From a virus: a DNA stretch of 23,594 nucleotides. A program made the translations under genes and the position numbers. The notes under the pieces were generated by a model, which saw nothing but the letters and a program-made list of their open reading frames with translations, ran no database searches and was not told the origin of the DNA. Below, in pieces: positions 4,804-11,366 of the stretch (its first letter is position 1; each line of letters starts with the position of its first letter). The stretch lies in IMG/VR virus record IMGVR_UViG_3300044733_000677, positions 1 to 23,594 of that record; one strand, given 5' to 3'.

Positions 4804-4854
4804 CTGGCACCTAGATTCTAACCCCCACCCCACTGCGTCTAGGTGTCCAGTTTT
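4804..4854 (+). terminator. Long-stem terminator with C-rich loop
   Basis: CTGG-CACCTAGA (4804-4815) pairs with TCTAGGTG-T-CCAG (4838-4850), giving 12 pairs with one bulged T. The loop is 22 bases and rich in C, and TTTTATTT follows. It would stop transcripts from the two -10 boxes just upstream. The unusually large C-rich loop could also be functional RNA. Confidence 0.6.
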
Positions 4855-4860
4855 ATTTAA

Positions 4861-4869
4861 TGGTATAAT
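4861..4869 (+). promoter_or_regulatory. Extended -10 promoter TGGTATAAT
   Basis: This lies eight bases before ATG 4878 with no ribosome site between. The upstream -35 position falls in the terminator stem and does not match consensus. Confidence 0.55.
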
Positions 4870-4877
4870 CAATTATC

Positions 4878-5276
4878 ATGTGTGCTCCTACAATAGAAAA
4901 ATATGGCGCCTCGCCAGCAAATATCCAATGGACAGTAGTCCGTGGAGACACAGCAACCCTGCTTGTAGAGTTTTTAGAGGACGATGAAATAACTGCCTTT
5001 GATTGCTCCGACTGGACCTTTAGAGCAACTGCCTACGATCCAATGGGAAATGTATTAGATAACTTAACTGTAACTGTTGATGATAATGAGGCAACAATTA
5101 CTGCTCCCGCATCAGTCACAGAGGACTGGGGGACAGGATATAATCAGGTAGCAGCAGAGTTAAGATTTGACCTTGAGGTAATTATAGAAGGTGGTAGCGG
5201 ACCAAATGCAGACACAGTTTGGACTCCAGTTATAGGAACCATATGTGTTTTAAGTGATATGACGCCAGGTTTATAA
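4878..5276 (+). CDS. Baseplate/fibre-type beta protein (first paralogue)
   Basis: This 132-residue protein has the pattern WTVVRGDTATLLVEFLEDD near the N-terminus, then alternating beta strands and a C-terminal Trp-containing strand (DTVWTPVIGTICVLSD). This resembles the immunoglobulin-like N-terminal domain of phage upper-baseplate or tail-fibre proteins (BppU type). Two similar proteins begin at 6119 and 10090 (NWTVVVGDSASFRIYV in the latter). The likely role is to connect fibres or adhesins to the virion. The start sits eight bases after an extended -10 and has no ribosome site. The assignment rests on motif similarity only. Confidence 0.55.
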   Translation: MCAPTIEKYGASPANIQWTVVRGDTATLLVEFLEDDEITAFDCSDWTFRATAYDPMGNVLDNLTVTVDDNEATITAPASVTEDWGTGYNQVAAELRFDLEVIIEGGSGPNADTVWTPVIGTICVLSDMTPGL

Positions 5277-5365
5277 TGCCAATAGTAAAAGTTTCAAACC
5301 CTACACCACTTCTCCCGCCAGTAATAAAAATTGGCAAAAAAATATTTAAAACTAAAATAAAGTAG
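5276..5365 (+). CDS. 29-residue proline-rich basic peptide
   Basis: ATG 5276 overlaps the preceding TAA (TAATG), which suggests coupling. The product begins MPIVKVSNPTPLLPPVIKIG and ends in a Lys-rich tail. It has no recognised family. The gene at 10543 also follows a BppU-like gene and starts with repeated short Ser/Asn-Pro-Ile segments, so the two may fill the same place in duplicated cassettes. It is too short to be sure it is made. Confidence 0.4.
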   Translation: MPIVKVSNPTPLLPPVIKIGKKIFKTKIK

Positions 5366-5377
5366 TTAGGATAAGTC

Positions 5378-6094
5378 ATGGCTAAAAGCATGGACTTTCC
5401 TCAAAAGAAAAAATATTTAGAAACAATCCAAGAAGTTAGAACGACTGAGTATATTGCCGTTCCTGGAATTACTGGAGAAAAAGGTGATGTAGGGCCAGCA
5501 GGTCCACAAGGAGAACGCGGACCAAAGGGCGACAAAGGTGACAAAGGTGATATTGGTAGGACTGGGCCACAAGGAGAGCGTGGAGAGCCAGGAAGGGCAG
5601 GGGATGGATACGATAGCCCATCTGGTCAGTATCCTGGTTGGGCCTATTATGCAAATAAAAGTACGCAAGAATATAGGTTAGGTCCAGAAAGAGGAGAAGA
5701 TGGTTGGGTAAGTTTTTTCTTAGATATAGACGAATCAAAAACCATTCAAACTTATTTACCAAATAATTCTGTTTCTTTACTAAATACAACAGCAAATAAT
5801 ATAAATTTAAAAACCTTAAAAGTTGGGGCTAAGGTAGAAATTAGATATGATTTTTCTTTAGAAACCTACACTCCAAATACAGAGGTTTGGATTAGAACTC
5901 TTTTACGAGACGAGGATCTTTCTCCAACTGGATACGTTGGTTTGGTTAAGTATCAGTACTCATATGATATCTCATATTGTCAAACCATCTTTATCAATAG
6001 CGACAAAATTAAAAACTATGGAGGACAACCTCAAATCAGAACTGACAATGAAAGTTCTTTTATTCTAAAAGGCATCTATGTATCAGTGTCTTAG
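5378..6094 (+). CDS. Collagen-like fibre protein
   Basis: This 238-residue protein has three parts. An N-terminal segment of about 28 residues includes YLETIQEVRTTEYIAVPG. A Gly-X-Y collagen-like region follows at about residues 30-75 (GEKGDVGPAGPQGERGPKGD and onward). A C-terminal domain of about 160 residues is rich in beta strands and Tyr. Phage proteins with Gly-X-Y stalks form triple-helical rods that carry a trimeric head, so this is probably a fibre or adhesin. Only one cysteine (near the C-terminus) is present. TTAGGATAAG gives the ribosome site before ATG 5378. No interruption is seen in the Gly-X-Y register within the core. Confidence 0.75.
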   Translation: MAKSMDFPQKKKYLETIQEVRTTEYIAVPGITGEKGDVGPAGPQGERGPKGDKGDKGDIGRTGPQGERGEPGRAGDGYDSPSGQYPGWAYYANKSTQEYRLGPERGEDGWVSFFLDIDESKTIQTYLPNNSVSLLNTTANNINLKTLKVGAKVEIRYDFSLETYTPNTEVWIRTLLRDEDLSPTGYVGLVKYQYSYDISYCQTIFINSDKIKNYGGQPQIRTDNESSFILKGIYVSVS

Positions 6095-6113
6095 TGGTAT
6101 AATTAAGCAGGAG
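6095..6113 (+). promoter_or_regulatory. Extended -10 promoter overlapping a strong ribosome site
   Basis: TGGTATAAT (6095-6103) begins just after the stop of the collagen-like gene. AGGAGG (6108-6113) precedes ATG 6119. A transcript starting about seven bases after the -10 would begin inside or just before the AGGAGG. Confidence 0.55.
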
Positions 6114-6118
6114 GACTA

Positions 6119-6469
6119 ATGGCATTTCCAGGCACATATAATTTTAATTACTACCGTGGTGATAGGTATGAATTTGTAATCCGTCCAAAAACTGCAAACG
6201 GTGGGGCTTTTGATTTAACAGGCTACAGCGCAAACTTTTTTGTTGCTAATGCAAGAGGAGAAGGTAAAACTCAGTATGAAATGCAGGCTATTGTTGATGG
6301 ATCTGCAGATACTGTAACTTGTACAATTTTGCCAGGCGCAGGAGAAGAACTAACTGCTGGAAACTATGTCTATGATGTTCAAATAGACTCTGGTGCGACA
6401 TTAGTCTATACACTTTTAACGGGTACTGTAACAGTAACAGATGATATTTCTGGAGCAGATGATTCATAA
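6119..6469 (+). CDS. Baseplate/fibre-type beta protein (second paralogue)
   Basis: This 116-residue protein begins MAFPGTYNFNYYRGDRYEFV and continues FDLTGYSANFFVANARGEG, then GNYVYDVQIDSGATLVYTLL and a last strand (TGTVTVTDDIS). 'RGD... DLTGY ... YVYDVQ ... GTVTV' is the usual order in BppU-like phage beta-sandwich domains that head baseplate or fibre proteins. It is a stand-alone domain here and would act as an adaptor for the following protein. Its stop overlaps the next ATG (TAATG). A strong AGGAGG site is present. RGD here is probably structural and not an integrin signal. Confidence 0.65.
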   Translation: MAFPGTYNFNYYRGDRYEFVIRPKTANGGAFDLTGYSANFFVANARGEGKTQYEMQAIVDGSADTVTCTILPGAGEELTAGNYVYDVQIDSGATLVYTLLTGTVTVTDDISGADDS

Positions 6470-7044
6470 TGGTTGACGTATTACTTAATACCGATGATGT
6501 TGTTGTTATAGGACCACCAGAGTCAATTGATCTATTAGTTGATATTGGACCACAAGGAGTTCGTGGTAGCAAATTTATTGTTGGTTCTGGAGAACCCAAT
6601 GCACTAACAGCAAGTGGTATTTTATTTGGAAATACTTTAATTTTAAATGATATGTATATTAATACCGCCCCAGGAGAAAATTATGGATATATGTATCAAT
6701 ATATTTCTCAGGCTGGTGCAAATACTTGGGTTCAGGTTTTAAAAGTAAGTCCAGCAATCTATTCGGCTGTAGAAACAATTTCTTTTACATCTGGTGCAGC
6801 ATCAATTACGATCCCAATATCAAATATAGTAACAGTTAGTGGCTCACCACTTACCGCTTCAAATTTCAATATTCAATTCAGAATTGAAGGAGCAAATCCA
6901 ATTGCATCAGCAATGGAGATTCCTGCTTTAGCGGGGGCTGGAACAAACTTAGTAATAAATTTTGACGCAGTTCAATATAGCGGTGGTACTTGGTCAGCAC
7001 TTACTGGAAGTAAGATTGTACATCTATTCATATCTATAGTTTGA
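6469..7044 (+). CDS. Tail-fibre-type protein with GPQGVRG linker
   Basis: This 191-residue protein is coupled to the BppU-like gene. It starts MVDVLLNTDDVVVIGPPESI and contains a remnant collagen-like motif (IGPQGVRGSKFIVGSGEPN). A strand-rich segment follows with NYGYMYQYISQAGANTWVQVLK, then a C-terminal domain of alternating hydrophobic residues ending IVHLFISIV. The GPQG...GSGEP...W pattern is common in phage short fibres, where the peptide links to a receptor-binding head. The C-terminal domain is the likely receptor-contact part, but no specific ligand can be inferred. Confidence 0.6.
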   Translation: MVDVLLNTDDVVVIGPPESIDLLVDIGPQGVRGSKFIVGSGEPNALTASGILFGNTLILNDMYINTAPGENYGYMYQYISQAGANTWVQVLKVSPAIYSAVETISFTSGAASITIPISNIVTVSGSPLTASNFNIQFRIEGANPIASAMEIPALAGAGTNLVINFDAVQYSGGTWSALTGSKIVHLFISIV

Positions 7045-7052
7045 TATAAAAA

Positions 7053-7061
7053 TGGTATAAT
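7053..7061 (+). promoter_or_regulatory. Extended -10 promoter TGGTATAAT
   Basis: This lies 18 bases before ATG 7080, with AGAGGTGA between, so a short leader with its own ribosome site is expected. Confidence 0.55.
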
Positions 7062-7079
7062 CTTTATAGAGGTGACCAC

Positions 7080-7559
7080 ATGGCTGTAGAAAATATAGGA
7101 AACTTAGTACCAACTAAAATTCCAGCATTAAGTGATGATGCTAACATTCAAGATGCTTTAAAGGCATATCATTATGGGTCGTATGATTTTGACACGGCAG
7201 AAACTAATACAGCAAATCTTTTAAATCCATCTATTGCTTATAGCATTACTAATTTACAAACTCAAATTACCACAAAGGCTGCCCTAGAAGTTTCAGCAAG
7301 GGATATTTCAAGAGCAAGTACGACTGCACCAACTGCAGCAGCATTTACAGCATTTTCTAATACCATACCAAATGGATATGTTTGGTTAGACACGGATTCA
7401 TCAGCAGGTGTTGGATACTACTCGGCAACTTCTGCATATACAACAACTGCTCCATCAACAAATTTAGCAAATGGTCTTATTTGGATTAAAAAAGGTTCAA
7501 GCCCACTTGAAATGTATGTTTATAATGGCGACACTAGCACATTTGATCAGGTGGTCTAA
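7080..7559 (+). CDS. Virion/fibre-associated protein, 159 residues
   Basis: The N-terminus (MAVENIGNLVPTKIPALSDD) leads to a helical segment (NIQDALKAYHYGSYDF, TANLLNPSIAYSITNLQTQI). An Ala/Thr-rich part follows, then beta-rich repeats with GYVWLDTDSSAGVGYYS and LIWIKKGSSPLEMYVYNG. 'W(L/I)xxDxS...xYVYNGD' is typical of phage tail fibre proteins in this kind of cluster. Its TAA overlaps the next ATG, so it and the 143-residue protein are probably made together and may form one structure. The exact role is unknown. Confidence 0.5.
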   Translation: MAVENIGNLVPTKIPALSDDANIQDALKAYHYGSYDFDTAETNTANLLNPSIAYSITNLQTQITTKAALEVSARDISRASTTAPTAAAFTAFSNTIPNGYVWLDTDSSAGVGYYSATSAYTTTAPSTNLANGLIWIKKGSSPLEMYVYNGDTSTFDQVV

Positions 7560-7990
7560 TGCCTACGGTATTTGATTCAGACGGTAAAGCAGCCTACGTA
7601 TACAATGTAGCAGATGATACCTGGTATCAAGTTTCTGGTAAAACGGATATCTCTGGAACATTTGAATGGACTGGACTTCATACTCACTTATCTAATTTAA
7701 CTGCTACAGAAAATTTTACAGCAAAAAAAGGAACAAATAATTTTCTTAATCCATCAGCGAGGGATGCAGCAATCACATCTCCAGTGGCGGGAACAGTATG
7801 CTTAATAAGGCAAAATTCTGGTGGTACAACAATTAATGAAATTCAATACTACGATGGCAGCAGTTGGCGTACTCTAATTCCTAGTCAAACAGGAAACGCA
7901 GGGAAAGTTTTACAAACAGATGGTATAATAACATCATGGCAAAGTGCACCAGACTCAACGGTAACAAGCCTGTTATTTATGGGAGGATAA
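7559..7990 (+). CDS. Fibre protein with fibre-type C-terminus, 143 residues
   Basis: It begins MPTVFDSDGKAAYVYNVADD and has WYQVSGKTD, then a segment of the type common in fibre shafts (NFLNPSARDAAITSPVAGTV). It continues IQYYDGSSWRTL and ends with KVLQTDGIITSWQSA...LLFMGG. The end resembles the C-terminus of the 501-residue fibre (ALSTDGSGNLSWVSA...FMLIGA), so the two share a terminal module. It is coupled to the gene before it (TAATG), with AGGTGG as ribosome site. It probably forms part of a trimeric fibre. GGAGG inside its last codons serves the next gene. Confidence 0.55.
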   Translation: MPTVFDSDGKAAYVYNVADDTWYQVSGKTDISGTFEWTGLHTHLSNLTATENFTAKKGTNNFLNPSARDAAITSPVAGTVCLIRQNSGGTTINEIQYYDGSSWRTLIPSQTGNAGKVLQTDGIITSWQSAPDSTVTSLLFMGG

Positions 7991-7993
7991 TAA

Positions 7994-8323
7994 ATGCCAA
8001 CAACTTATAAAGTACTTGGTCAACTAGCACCTGCTGCAGTAACATTATCAACAGCATACACGGTTCCATCATCTACTTCAGCAGTGGTTTCAACAATAAC
8101 CGCTGCTAACAGATCAAGTGCTGTAGACACTATTAGAATTGCAGTTCGGCCAACAGGAGAAAGTATTGCTAACAAACACTACATTACATATGATGAACAA
8201 TTAGGTGGAAATGTTACTGCTGGATACACAATCGGTATTTCTTTAGCAACAACAGACGTCATTTCTGTTTATTCAACAAATGGCACAACATCTTTTAATA
8301 TTTTTGGATCGGAGATTGCATAA
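7994..8323 (+). CDS. Small beta-sandwich virion protein, 109 residues
   Basis: The sequence runs MPTTYKVLGQLAPAAVTLST, then AYTVPSSTSAVVSTITAANR, a run of strands (DTIRIAVRPTG, ANKHYITYDEQ) and a last part TDVISVYSTNGTTSFNIFGS. This matches the general form of small phage proteins (about 110 residues, 'YTVPSxTxAVxSTIxxxNR') found next to tail fibre genes, whose job is not settled. It is preceded by GGAGG (7982-7986). Its TAA overlaps the next ATG. Confidence 0.55.
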   Translation: MPTTYKVLGQLAPAAVTLSTAYTVPSSTSAVVSTITAANRSSAVDTIRIAVRPTGESIANKHYITYDEQLGGNVTAGYTIGISLATTDVISVYSTNGTTSFNIFGSEIA

Positions 8324-9027
8324 TGGCTATTAACAAATTTTCAGTTGCACCTGGAGCATTGCCTACATTAAGATATAATTTCACATCATCAGGAACATTA
8401 ACTGTTCCCGCTGGCGTTAACTATATGTATATTCTGGCTGCTGGTGGCGGTGGCAACGCATCCACTGGTGGATTTGGTTTTTATGGAAATTTCGCAGCAG
8501 GTTCTGCTGGTGGCGGTTCTGGTGGAGTAGCACAGGGTTGGGTTCGTGTTGTACCAGGCGAGACTTTAACATACACAATTGCAGCATCACAAGGAGTAAC
8601 AACCATCTCATCTGCTGGAGATTTTCCATTTAGATTTCAAGGCAATGCTGGAGGTAATGGATCTACTAGTGGTGAAGGTGGCCAAACAGTAGGAACAGCA
8701 GGAACTGCATCAATCTCTGCACAAGCATTACAGTTTGTAAATGCTGGACTAGGAACACTTCCAACAACAACAATAGGACTTGGAACTGCACCACACTACT
8801 CTGGCGCAGGTAACGGTACCGCTGGGCTTGCTGGAGGCGGAATTGCTACTGGTACTGGAGGAACAGGTCTTGCTGGAGTCCCAACTGCTCAAGGAGGTGC
8901 TGGAATTTCAGAAATTGCAACTACTATAAATGGTGGAGTAGGTGGCGGTGGCGGTGGCGGTACATGCCCTACTAATGGTGCGACAGTTGGCGTTGGTGGC
9001 GCTGGTGCCGTCAGAATTTACTATTAG
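8323..9027 (+). CDS. Glycine-rich tail adhesin
   Basis: This 234-residue protein has an N-terminal strand pair (FTSSGTLTVPAGVNYMYILA). Dense glycine-rich stretches follow, such as AAGGGGNASTGGFG, GSAGGGSGGVAQGW and, near the end, GGVGGGGGGG. This is the usual form of phage glycine-rich tail-tip proteins, in which the glycine runs build a tightly packed sandwich and the loops between them contact the receptor. The single cysteine lies right after the last glycine run. The start overlaps the previous stop and has GGAG upstream. Receptor binding is family-based inference. Confidence 0.7.
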   Translation: MAINKFSVAPGALPTLRYNFTSSGTLTVPAGVNYMYILAAGGGGNASTGGFGFYGNFAAGSAGGGSGGVAQGWVRVVPGETLTYTIAASQGVTTISSAGDFPFRFQGNAGGNGSTSGEGGQTVGTAGTASISAQALQFVNAGLGTLPTTTIGLGTAPHYSGAGNGTAGLAGGGIATGTGGTGLAGVPTAQGGAGISEIATTINGGVGGGGGGGTCPTNGATVGVGGAGAVRIYY

Positions 9028-9038
9028 GAGAATAAAAA

Positions 9039-9332
9039 ATGAAAATATTTGCAATAATAAAAGATACCGTGGTTGTTAATAAAATCATTGCTGATTCAAA
9101 AGAATTAGCAGAAACTCTTACTGGACTGTTGGGTGTAGAAATAGAAGATCCACGAGTTTGTGAAATAGGCTCATCATATGTAAATAATGAGTTTAGAGAT
9201 CCAGCCCCGTATGCTTCTTGGACATATAGCGAAGAATTAAATGAATGGGTTGCTCCAGTAGCAAAACCAGAAGATGAAAACTTCTATGTTTGGTCAGAAG
9301 CAGATTTAAACTGGACAAGGGTAACAGAGTAA
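9039..9332 (+). CDS. Small tail protein, possible fibre chaperone or cap
   Basis: The 97-residue product starts MKIFAIIKDTVVVNKIIADS and has a helix (KELAETLTGLLG). It ends with a repeated acidic/Trp pattern: YASWTYSEELNEWVAPVAKP, then FYVWSEADLNWTRV. The 'SW...N.E...W.AP...P.D....W.E....W' order is familiar from small virion-linked proteins in marine phages. Its place after an adhesin gene would also suit a fibre assembly protein. It has a clear AGGAG site and is the last gene before the bidirectional terminator. Confidence 0.55.
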   Translation: MKIFAIIKDTVVVNKIIADSKELAETLTGLLGVEIEDPRVCEIGSSYVNNEFRDPAPYASWTYSEELNEWVAPVAKPEDENFYVWSEADLNWTRVTE

Positions 9333-9349
9333 TATATCTTTATAAATAA

Positions 9350-9392
9350 AAAATACCCCCAAGGCATTTAGCCAAGGGGGTTATTTTTTTTA
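9350..9392. terminator. Bidirectional terminator
   Basis: CCCCC-AA-GGC (9356-9365) faces GCC-AA-GGGGG (9371-9380) around an ATTTA loop, with A's on the left and a T run on the right. It can stop rightward transcription from the fibre genes and leftward transcription from the lysozyme gene. The two AA stretches do not pair and form an internal loop. Confidence 0.7.
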
Positions 9393-9397
9393 TTAAA

Positions 9398-9943
9398 TTA
9401 TTGTTTACATGGATACTTGTTGTACCATTCTTGATACCTTTTTCCATTGATGGAACTCCATGCAGACCAGTCTTTTCCACCCTTGGTCATGTGAAGAGCA
9501 ATTTGTGCGTTGACTACTGGGTTTAATAACTCAGCATTTGAGTCTAACTCAAACTTTTCTCTACGATCTGACCCTAATTCTCCAAGCATATTTATTTGAA
9601 ATACACCATAAGAACTATCTCCAGTTTTTACATTACCGTTGAAAGCAAGAGGACGACCATTAGACTCTGCCTTTGCAATAGCACAAGCAGACCTTAAAGT
9701 CTTTCCCTCAAACCCTACATGACGTAACATATCCACCAGTTGCTCATCAGTTAAATTATGAGCATTTTCATACTTTTCTAATTTTTTCTCTTTAGAAACC
9801 AAAAAGGCCACCTTTTGGGTGGCAGACTTAACGGACTCTTTAATTAGTAAGTTGTTTTCGTTCGTTGCATTTGCAGCCCCTGAAAAAACAGTACCACAAA
9901 TAACCAACGACAATACCCCTAGCCAAACATTTGCTTCTCTCAT
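9398..9943 (-). CDS. Secreted lysozyme-like muralytic enzyme
   Basis: ATG 9943 is chosen because AGGAGGT lies eight bases before it. An upstream in-frame start at 9967 is less likely. The 181-residue protein has an N-terminal signal-like segment (VWLGVLSLVICGTVFSGAANA, cleavage likely after ANA at about residue 26) and a charged helical linker. The lysozyme-like domain runs from about residue 64 to the end. Glu93 in AIAKAESNGRP is the probable catalytic acid, and SYGVFQINM is the typical following motif of transglycosylase/lysozyme folds. It may be an exported endolysin or a cell-wall-opening virion enzyme. It lies opposite to the fibre genes. Confidence 0.75.
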   Translation of the reverse strand: MREANVWLGVLSLVICGTVFSGAANATNENNLLIKESVKSATQKVAFLVSKEKKLEKYENAHNLTDEQLVDMLRHVGFEGKTLRSACAIAKAESNGRPLAFNGNVKTGDSSYGVFQINMLGELGSDRREKFELDSNAELLNPVVNAQIALHMTKGGKDWSAWSSINGKRYQEWYNKYPCKQ

Positions 9944-9967
9944 TGTAAAATACCTCCTAGAGAACAA

Positions 9968-9988
9968 ATGCTACCAAGTAGGTAGCAT
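9968..9988 (-). promoter_or_regulatory. Hairpin in the 5' leader of the lysozyme gene
   Basis: ATGCTACC (9968-9975) and GGTAGCAT (9981-9988) form a perfect 8-bp inverted repeat with a 5-base loop. It lies between the -10 box and the AGGAGG of the lysozyme mRNA. It could be an operator or an RNA hairpin that delays translation or protects the mRNA. Confidence 0.6.
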
Positions 9989-9994
9989 GTATTA

Positions 9995-10024
9995 ATTATA
10001 ACACGAATTTGGCAATAGAGTCAA
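9995..10024 (-). promoter_or_regulatory. Sigma70-type promoter of the lysozyme gene
   Basis: On the minus strand, TTGACT (10024-10019), an 18-base spacer and TATAAT (10000-9995), with TG one base before it (TGTTATAAT). This is one of the strongest promoters in the window. Confidence 0.65.
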
Positions 10025-10071
10025 GTTTGAGTAATAAAATATAAAAATATTTTAAATATCATATTAGTTGA

Positions 10072-10080
10072 TGGTATAAT
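10072..10080 (+). promoter_or_regulatory. Extended -10 promoter TGGTATAAT
   Basis: This lies nine bases before ATG 10090, with no ribosome site between and no -35 match upstream. Confidence 0.55.
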
Positions 10081-10089
10081 GATATAACT

Positions 10090-10539
10090 ATGGCCGCCTT
10101 ATATAGAAATACCGATGAATCTGCAATGTCGCCTCAGCCAACGGCTCCTGCAACATATAATCTTGGCAATATACCACCACTTGTAAATTGGACGGTAGTC
10201 GTAGGAGATAGTGCTTCTTTTAGAATTTATGTAGAAGATGATCTTGGAAATGAATTAGATTATACAAATGATGAAAGCGGAGATATTACTGGCTGGGATA
10301 TAAAAGCAGATTTTAGAAGGTATTCAGACAATGTCGGAACCGACTTAGTATTTAGTATAACTCCATATGCAACAGTCTTTGATGATCCAGGAGAATTCAC
10401 AGTAACCATATCACCAGAACAATCTAAACAACTAAAAACTGGCGACGTATTTGATGTTCAACTATCTGACGCTACTCGTGTTTGGACGGTATGTCAAGGT
10501 GAAATGATCATGATAGGCGAAGTTACAGATCAGAGTTAA
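10090..10539 (+). CDS. Baseplate/fibre-type beta protein (third paralogue)
   Basis: This 149-residue protein has a variable N-terminal extension (MAALYRNTDESAMSPQPTAP). Then comes NWTVVVGDSASFRIYVEDDL, a pattern shared with the protein at 4878 (WTVVRGDTATLLVEF), followed by GWDIKADFRRY and a strand-rich end (TGDVFDVQLSDATRVWTVCQ). It fits the same BppU-like fold as the other two copies and probably attaches a further fibre set to the virion. It starts a new cassette, nine bases after an extended -10 and without a ribosome site. Confidence 0.55.
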   Translation: MAALYRNTDESAMSPQPTAPATYNLGNIPPLVNWTVVVGDSASFRIYVEDDLGNELDYTNDESGDITGWDIKADFRRYSDNVGTDLVFSITPYATVFDDPGEFTVTISPEQSKQLKTGDVFDVQLSDATRVWTVCQGEMIMIGEVTDQS

Positions 10540-10542
10540 TAA

Positions 10543-10884
10543 ATGGCTACCACAAGAATTAGCAATATATCAAACCCCATTTCTATCCAAGACATAAAAC
10601 CAACAAAAACCCTCTCTAATATAAAACCCTTTAACTCAACAGCATCTAATGTTGCTTTAGGTACAGTTCTTGCTATTGCTACATTAACCAATACCGTCGC
10701 AGTTTCTGATTTAAAACCAATACCGTCAAATTTTCAAAAAGTAGACTATGCAAAAGTTATTACGCCATCATCGGTTTTACCTTTTAGACTTACAATTACA
10801 AACATTGGTATTGAAGGATACGATCCAGCAAATCCTCCTGGAATTGGTATTCAGATAATTGGTTTTTCTAACTATATACTTTAA
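10543..10884 (+). CDS. Unrecognised 113-residue virion-cluster protein
   Basis: The N-terminal third has short alternating segments (ISNISNPISIQDIKPTKTLS, then NIKPFNSTASNVALGTVLAI). A more ordered second half follows (VDYAKVITPSSVLPFRLTIT, NIGIEGYDPANPPGIGIQII). I do not recognise the family. It has the same position after a BppU-like gene as the 29-residue peptide at 5276. It could be a linker or clamp between fibre parts. No strong ribosome site is seen: the start lies three bases after the previous stop, so reinitiation is likely. Confidence 0.45.
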   Translation: MATTRISNISNPISIQDIKPTKTLSNIKPFNSTASNVALGTVLAIATLTNTVAVSDLKPIPSNFQKVDYAKVITPSSVLPFRLTITNIGIEGYDPANPPGIGIQIIGFSNYIL

Positions 10885-10889
10885 CATAA

Positions 10890-10898
10890 TGATATAAT
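10890..10898 (+). promoter_or_regulatory. Extended -10 promoter TGATATAAT
   Basis: Only six bases separate it from ATG 10905. There is no ribosome site, so transcription should start at about the A of the ATG. Confidence 0.6.
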
Positions 10899-10904
10899 GG
10901 CCCT

Positions 10905-11351
10905 ATGGCAAAGATATCAACCACCAACGTAAAGGCTCTGTTTCAAACAGGCGATAGACCAACACAAGAAAACTATATAGATTTAATTGATAGTACTTCT
11001 GCTAGGTCTACCGATCTTGGATCAGATGGCAATAACGAGTTAACAATTAATGGAATTGAGAACTCAACAGTGTTTGATAACTTTACCGCAAGCGAGTGGA
11101 GATCAATGAAATATATGATCTCACTAAAATATGTAGCAGGCGGAGCAAACAAATACGCTGTTACAGAATTAACAGTATTGAATGATGGATCAGATGTATC
11201 TGTTAGTCAATATGGCACTATTGAAAATGATGGGAATATTGGCACCATCTCTGTTTCAAAGGCTGGAGACACAGTTTCATTAACTGTGGTTCCTGTGGGG
11301 GGAAGTACACCTATAACTCTACGCTATTTGCGTATGGGATTAAAGGCCTAA
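10905..11351 (+). CDS. Short tail-fibre protein, probably leaderless
   Basis: The 148-residue product begins MAKISTTNVKALFQTGDRPT followed by QENYIDLIDS, an N-terminal form common in phage tail and neck fibres. The second half (SMKYMISLKYVAGGANKYAV, ELTVLNDGSDVSVSQYGTIE) is similar to the last 95 residues of the 709-residue fibre (SAKYIVQMKKGTDIEVIELL). Both therefore end in the same beta-rich module, which may be a receptor-binding or trimer-forming head. The start lies six bases after TATAAT and has no ribosome site. Confidence 0.6.
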   Translation: MAKISTTNVKALFQTGDRPTQENYIDLIDSTSARSTDLGSDGNNELTINGIENSTVFDNFTASEWRSMKYMISLKYVAGGANKYAVTELTVLNDGSDVSVSQYGTIENDGNIGTISVSKAGDTVSLTVVPVGGSTPITLRYLRMGLKA

Positions 11352-11366
11352 CCAAGGAGATAAAAG

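Larger units (their letters stand above)
4558..4877. other. 320-base non-coding stretch with promoters, repeats and a terminator
   Basis: I see no gene here. The stretch is extremely AT-rich. It holds a 22-bp direct repeat (4714-4735 and 4743-4764, one mismatch), and two extended -10 boxes TGTTATAAT (4756-4764, 4788-4796). A long-stem terminator (4804-4854) follows, then a last promoter at 4861. Promoters directly upstream of a terminator with no gene between suggest a short RNA or an insulating element before the fibre cluster. Confidence 0.5.

Noticed and set aside
4804-4850. tRNA or attachment site suggested by the long stem
   Set aside because: A single stem with a C-rich loop and T-tract. 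No cloverleaf, anticodon arm or T-arm can be drawn, and no integrase or second copy is seen.
7921-7938. TGGTATAAT six bases before an ATG inside the 143-residue fibre gene
   Set aside because: It fits the promoter motif, but the ATG is out of frame with the gene and opens no useful product. It encodes part of the fibre's own sequence and is probably chance.
9944-9967. Longer lysozyme start at 9967
   Set aside because: It would include the AGGAGG ribosome site within the coding sequence and put charged residues ahead of the signal segment.
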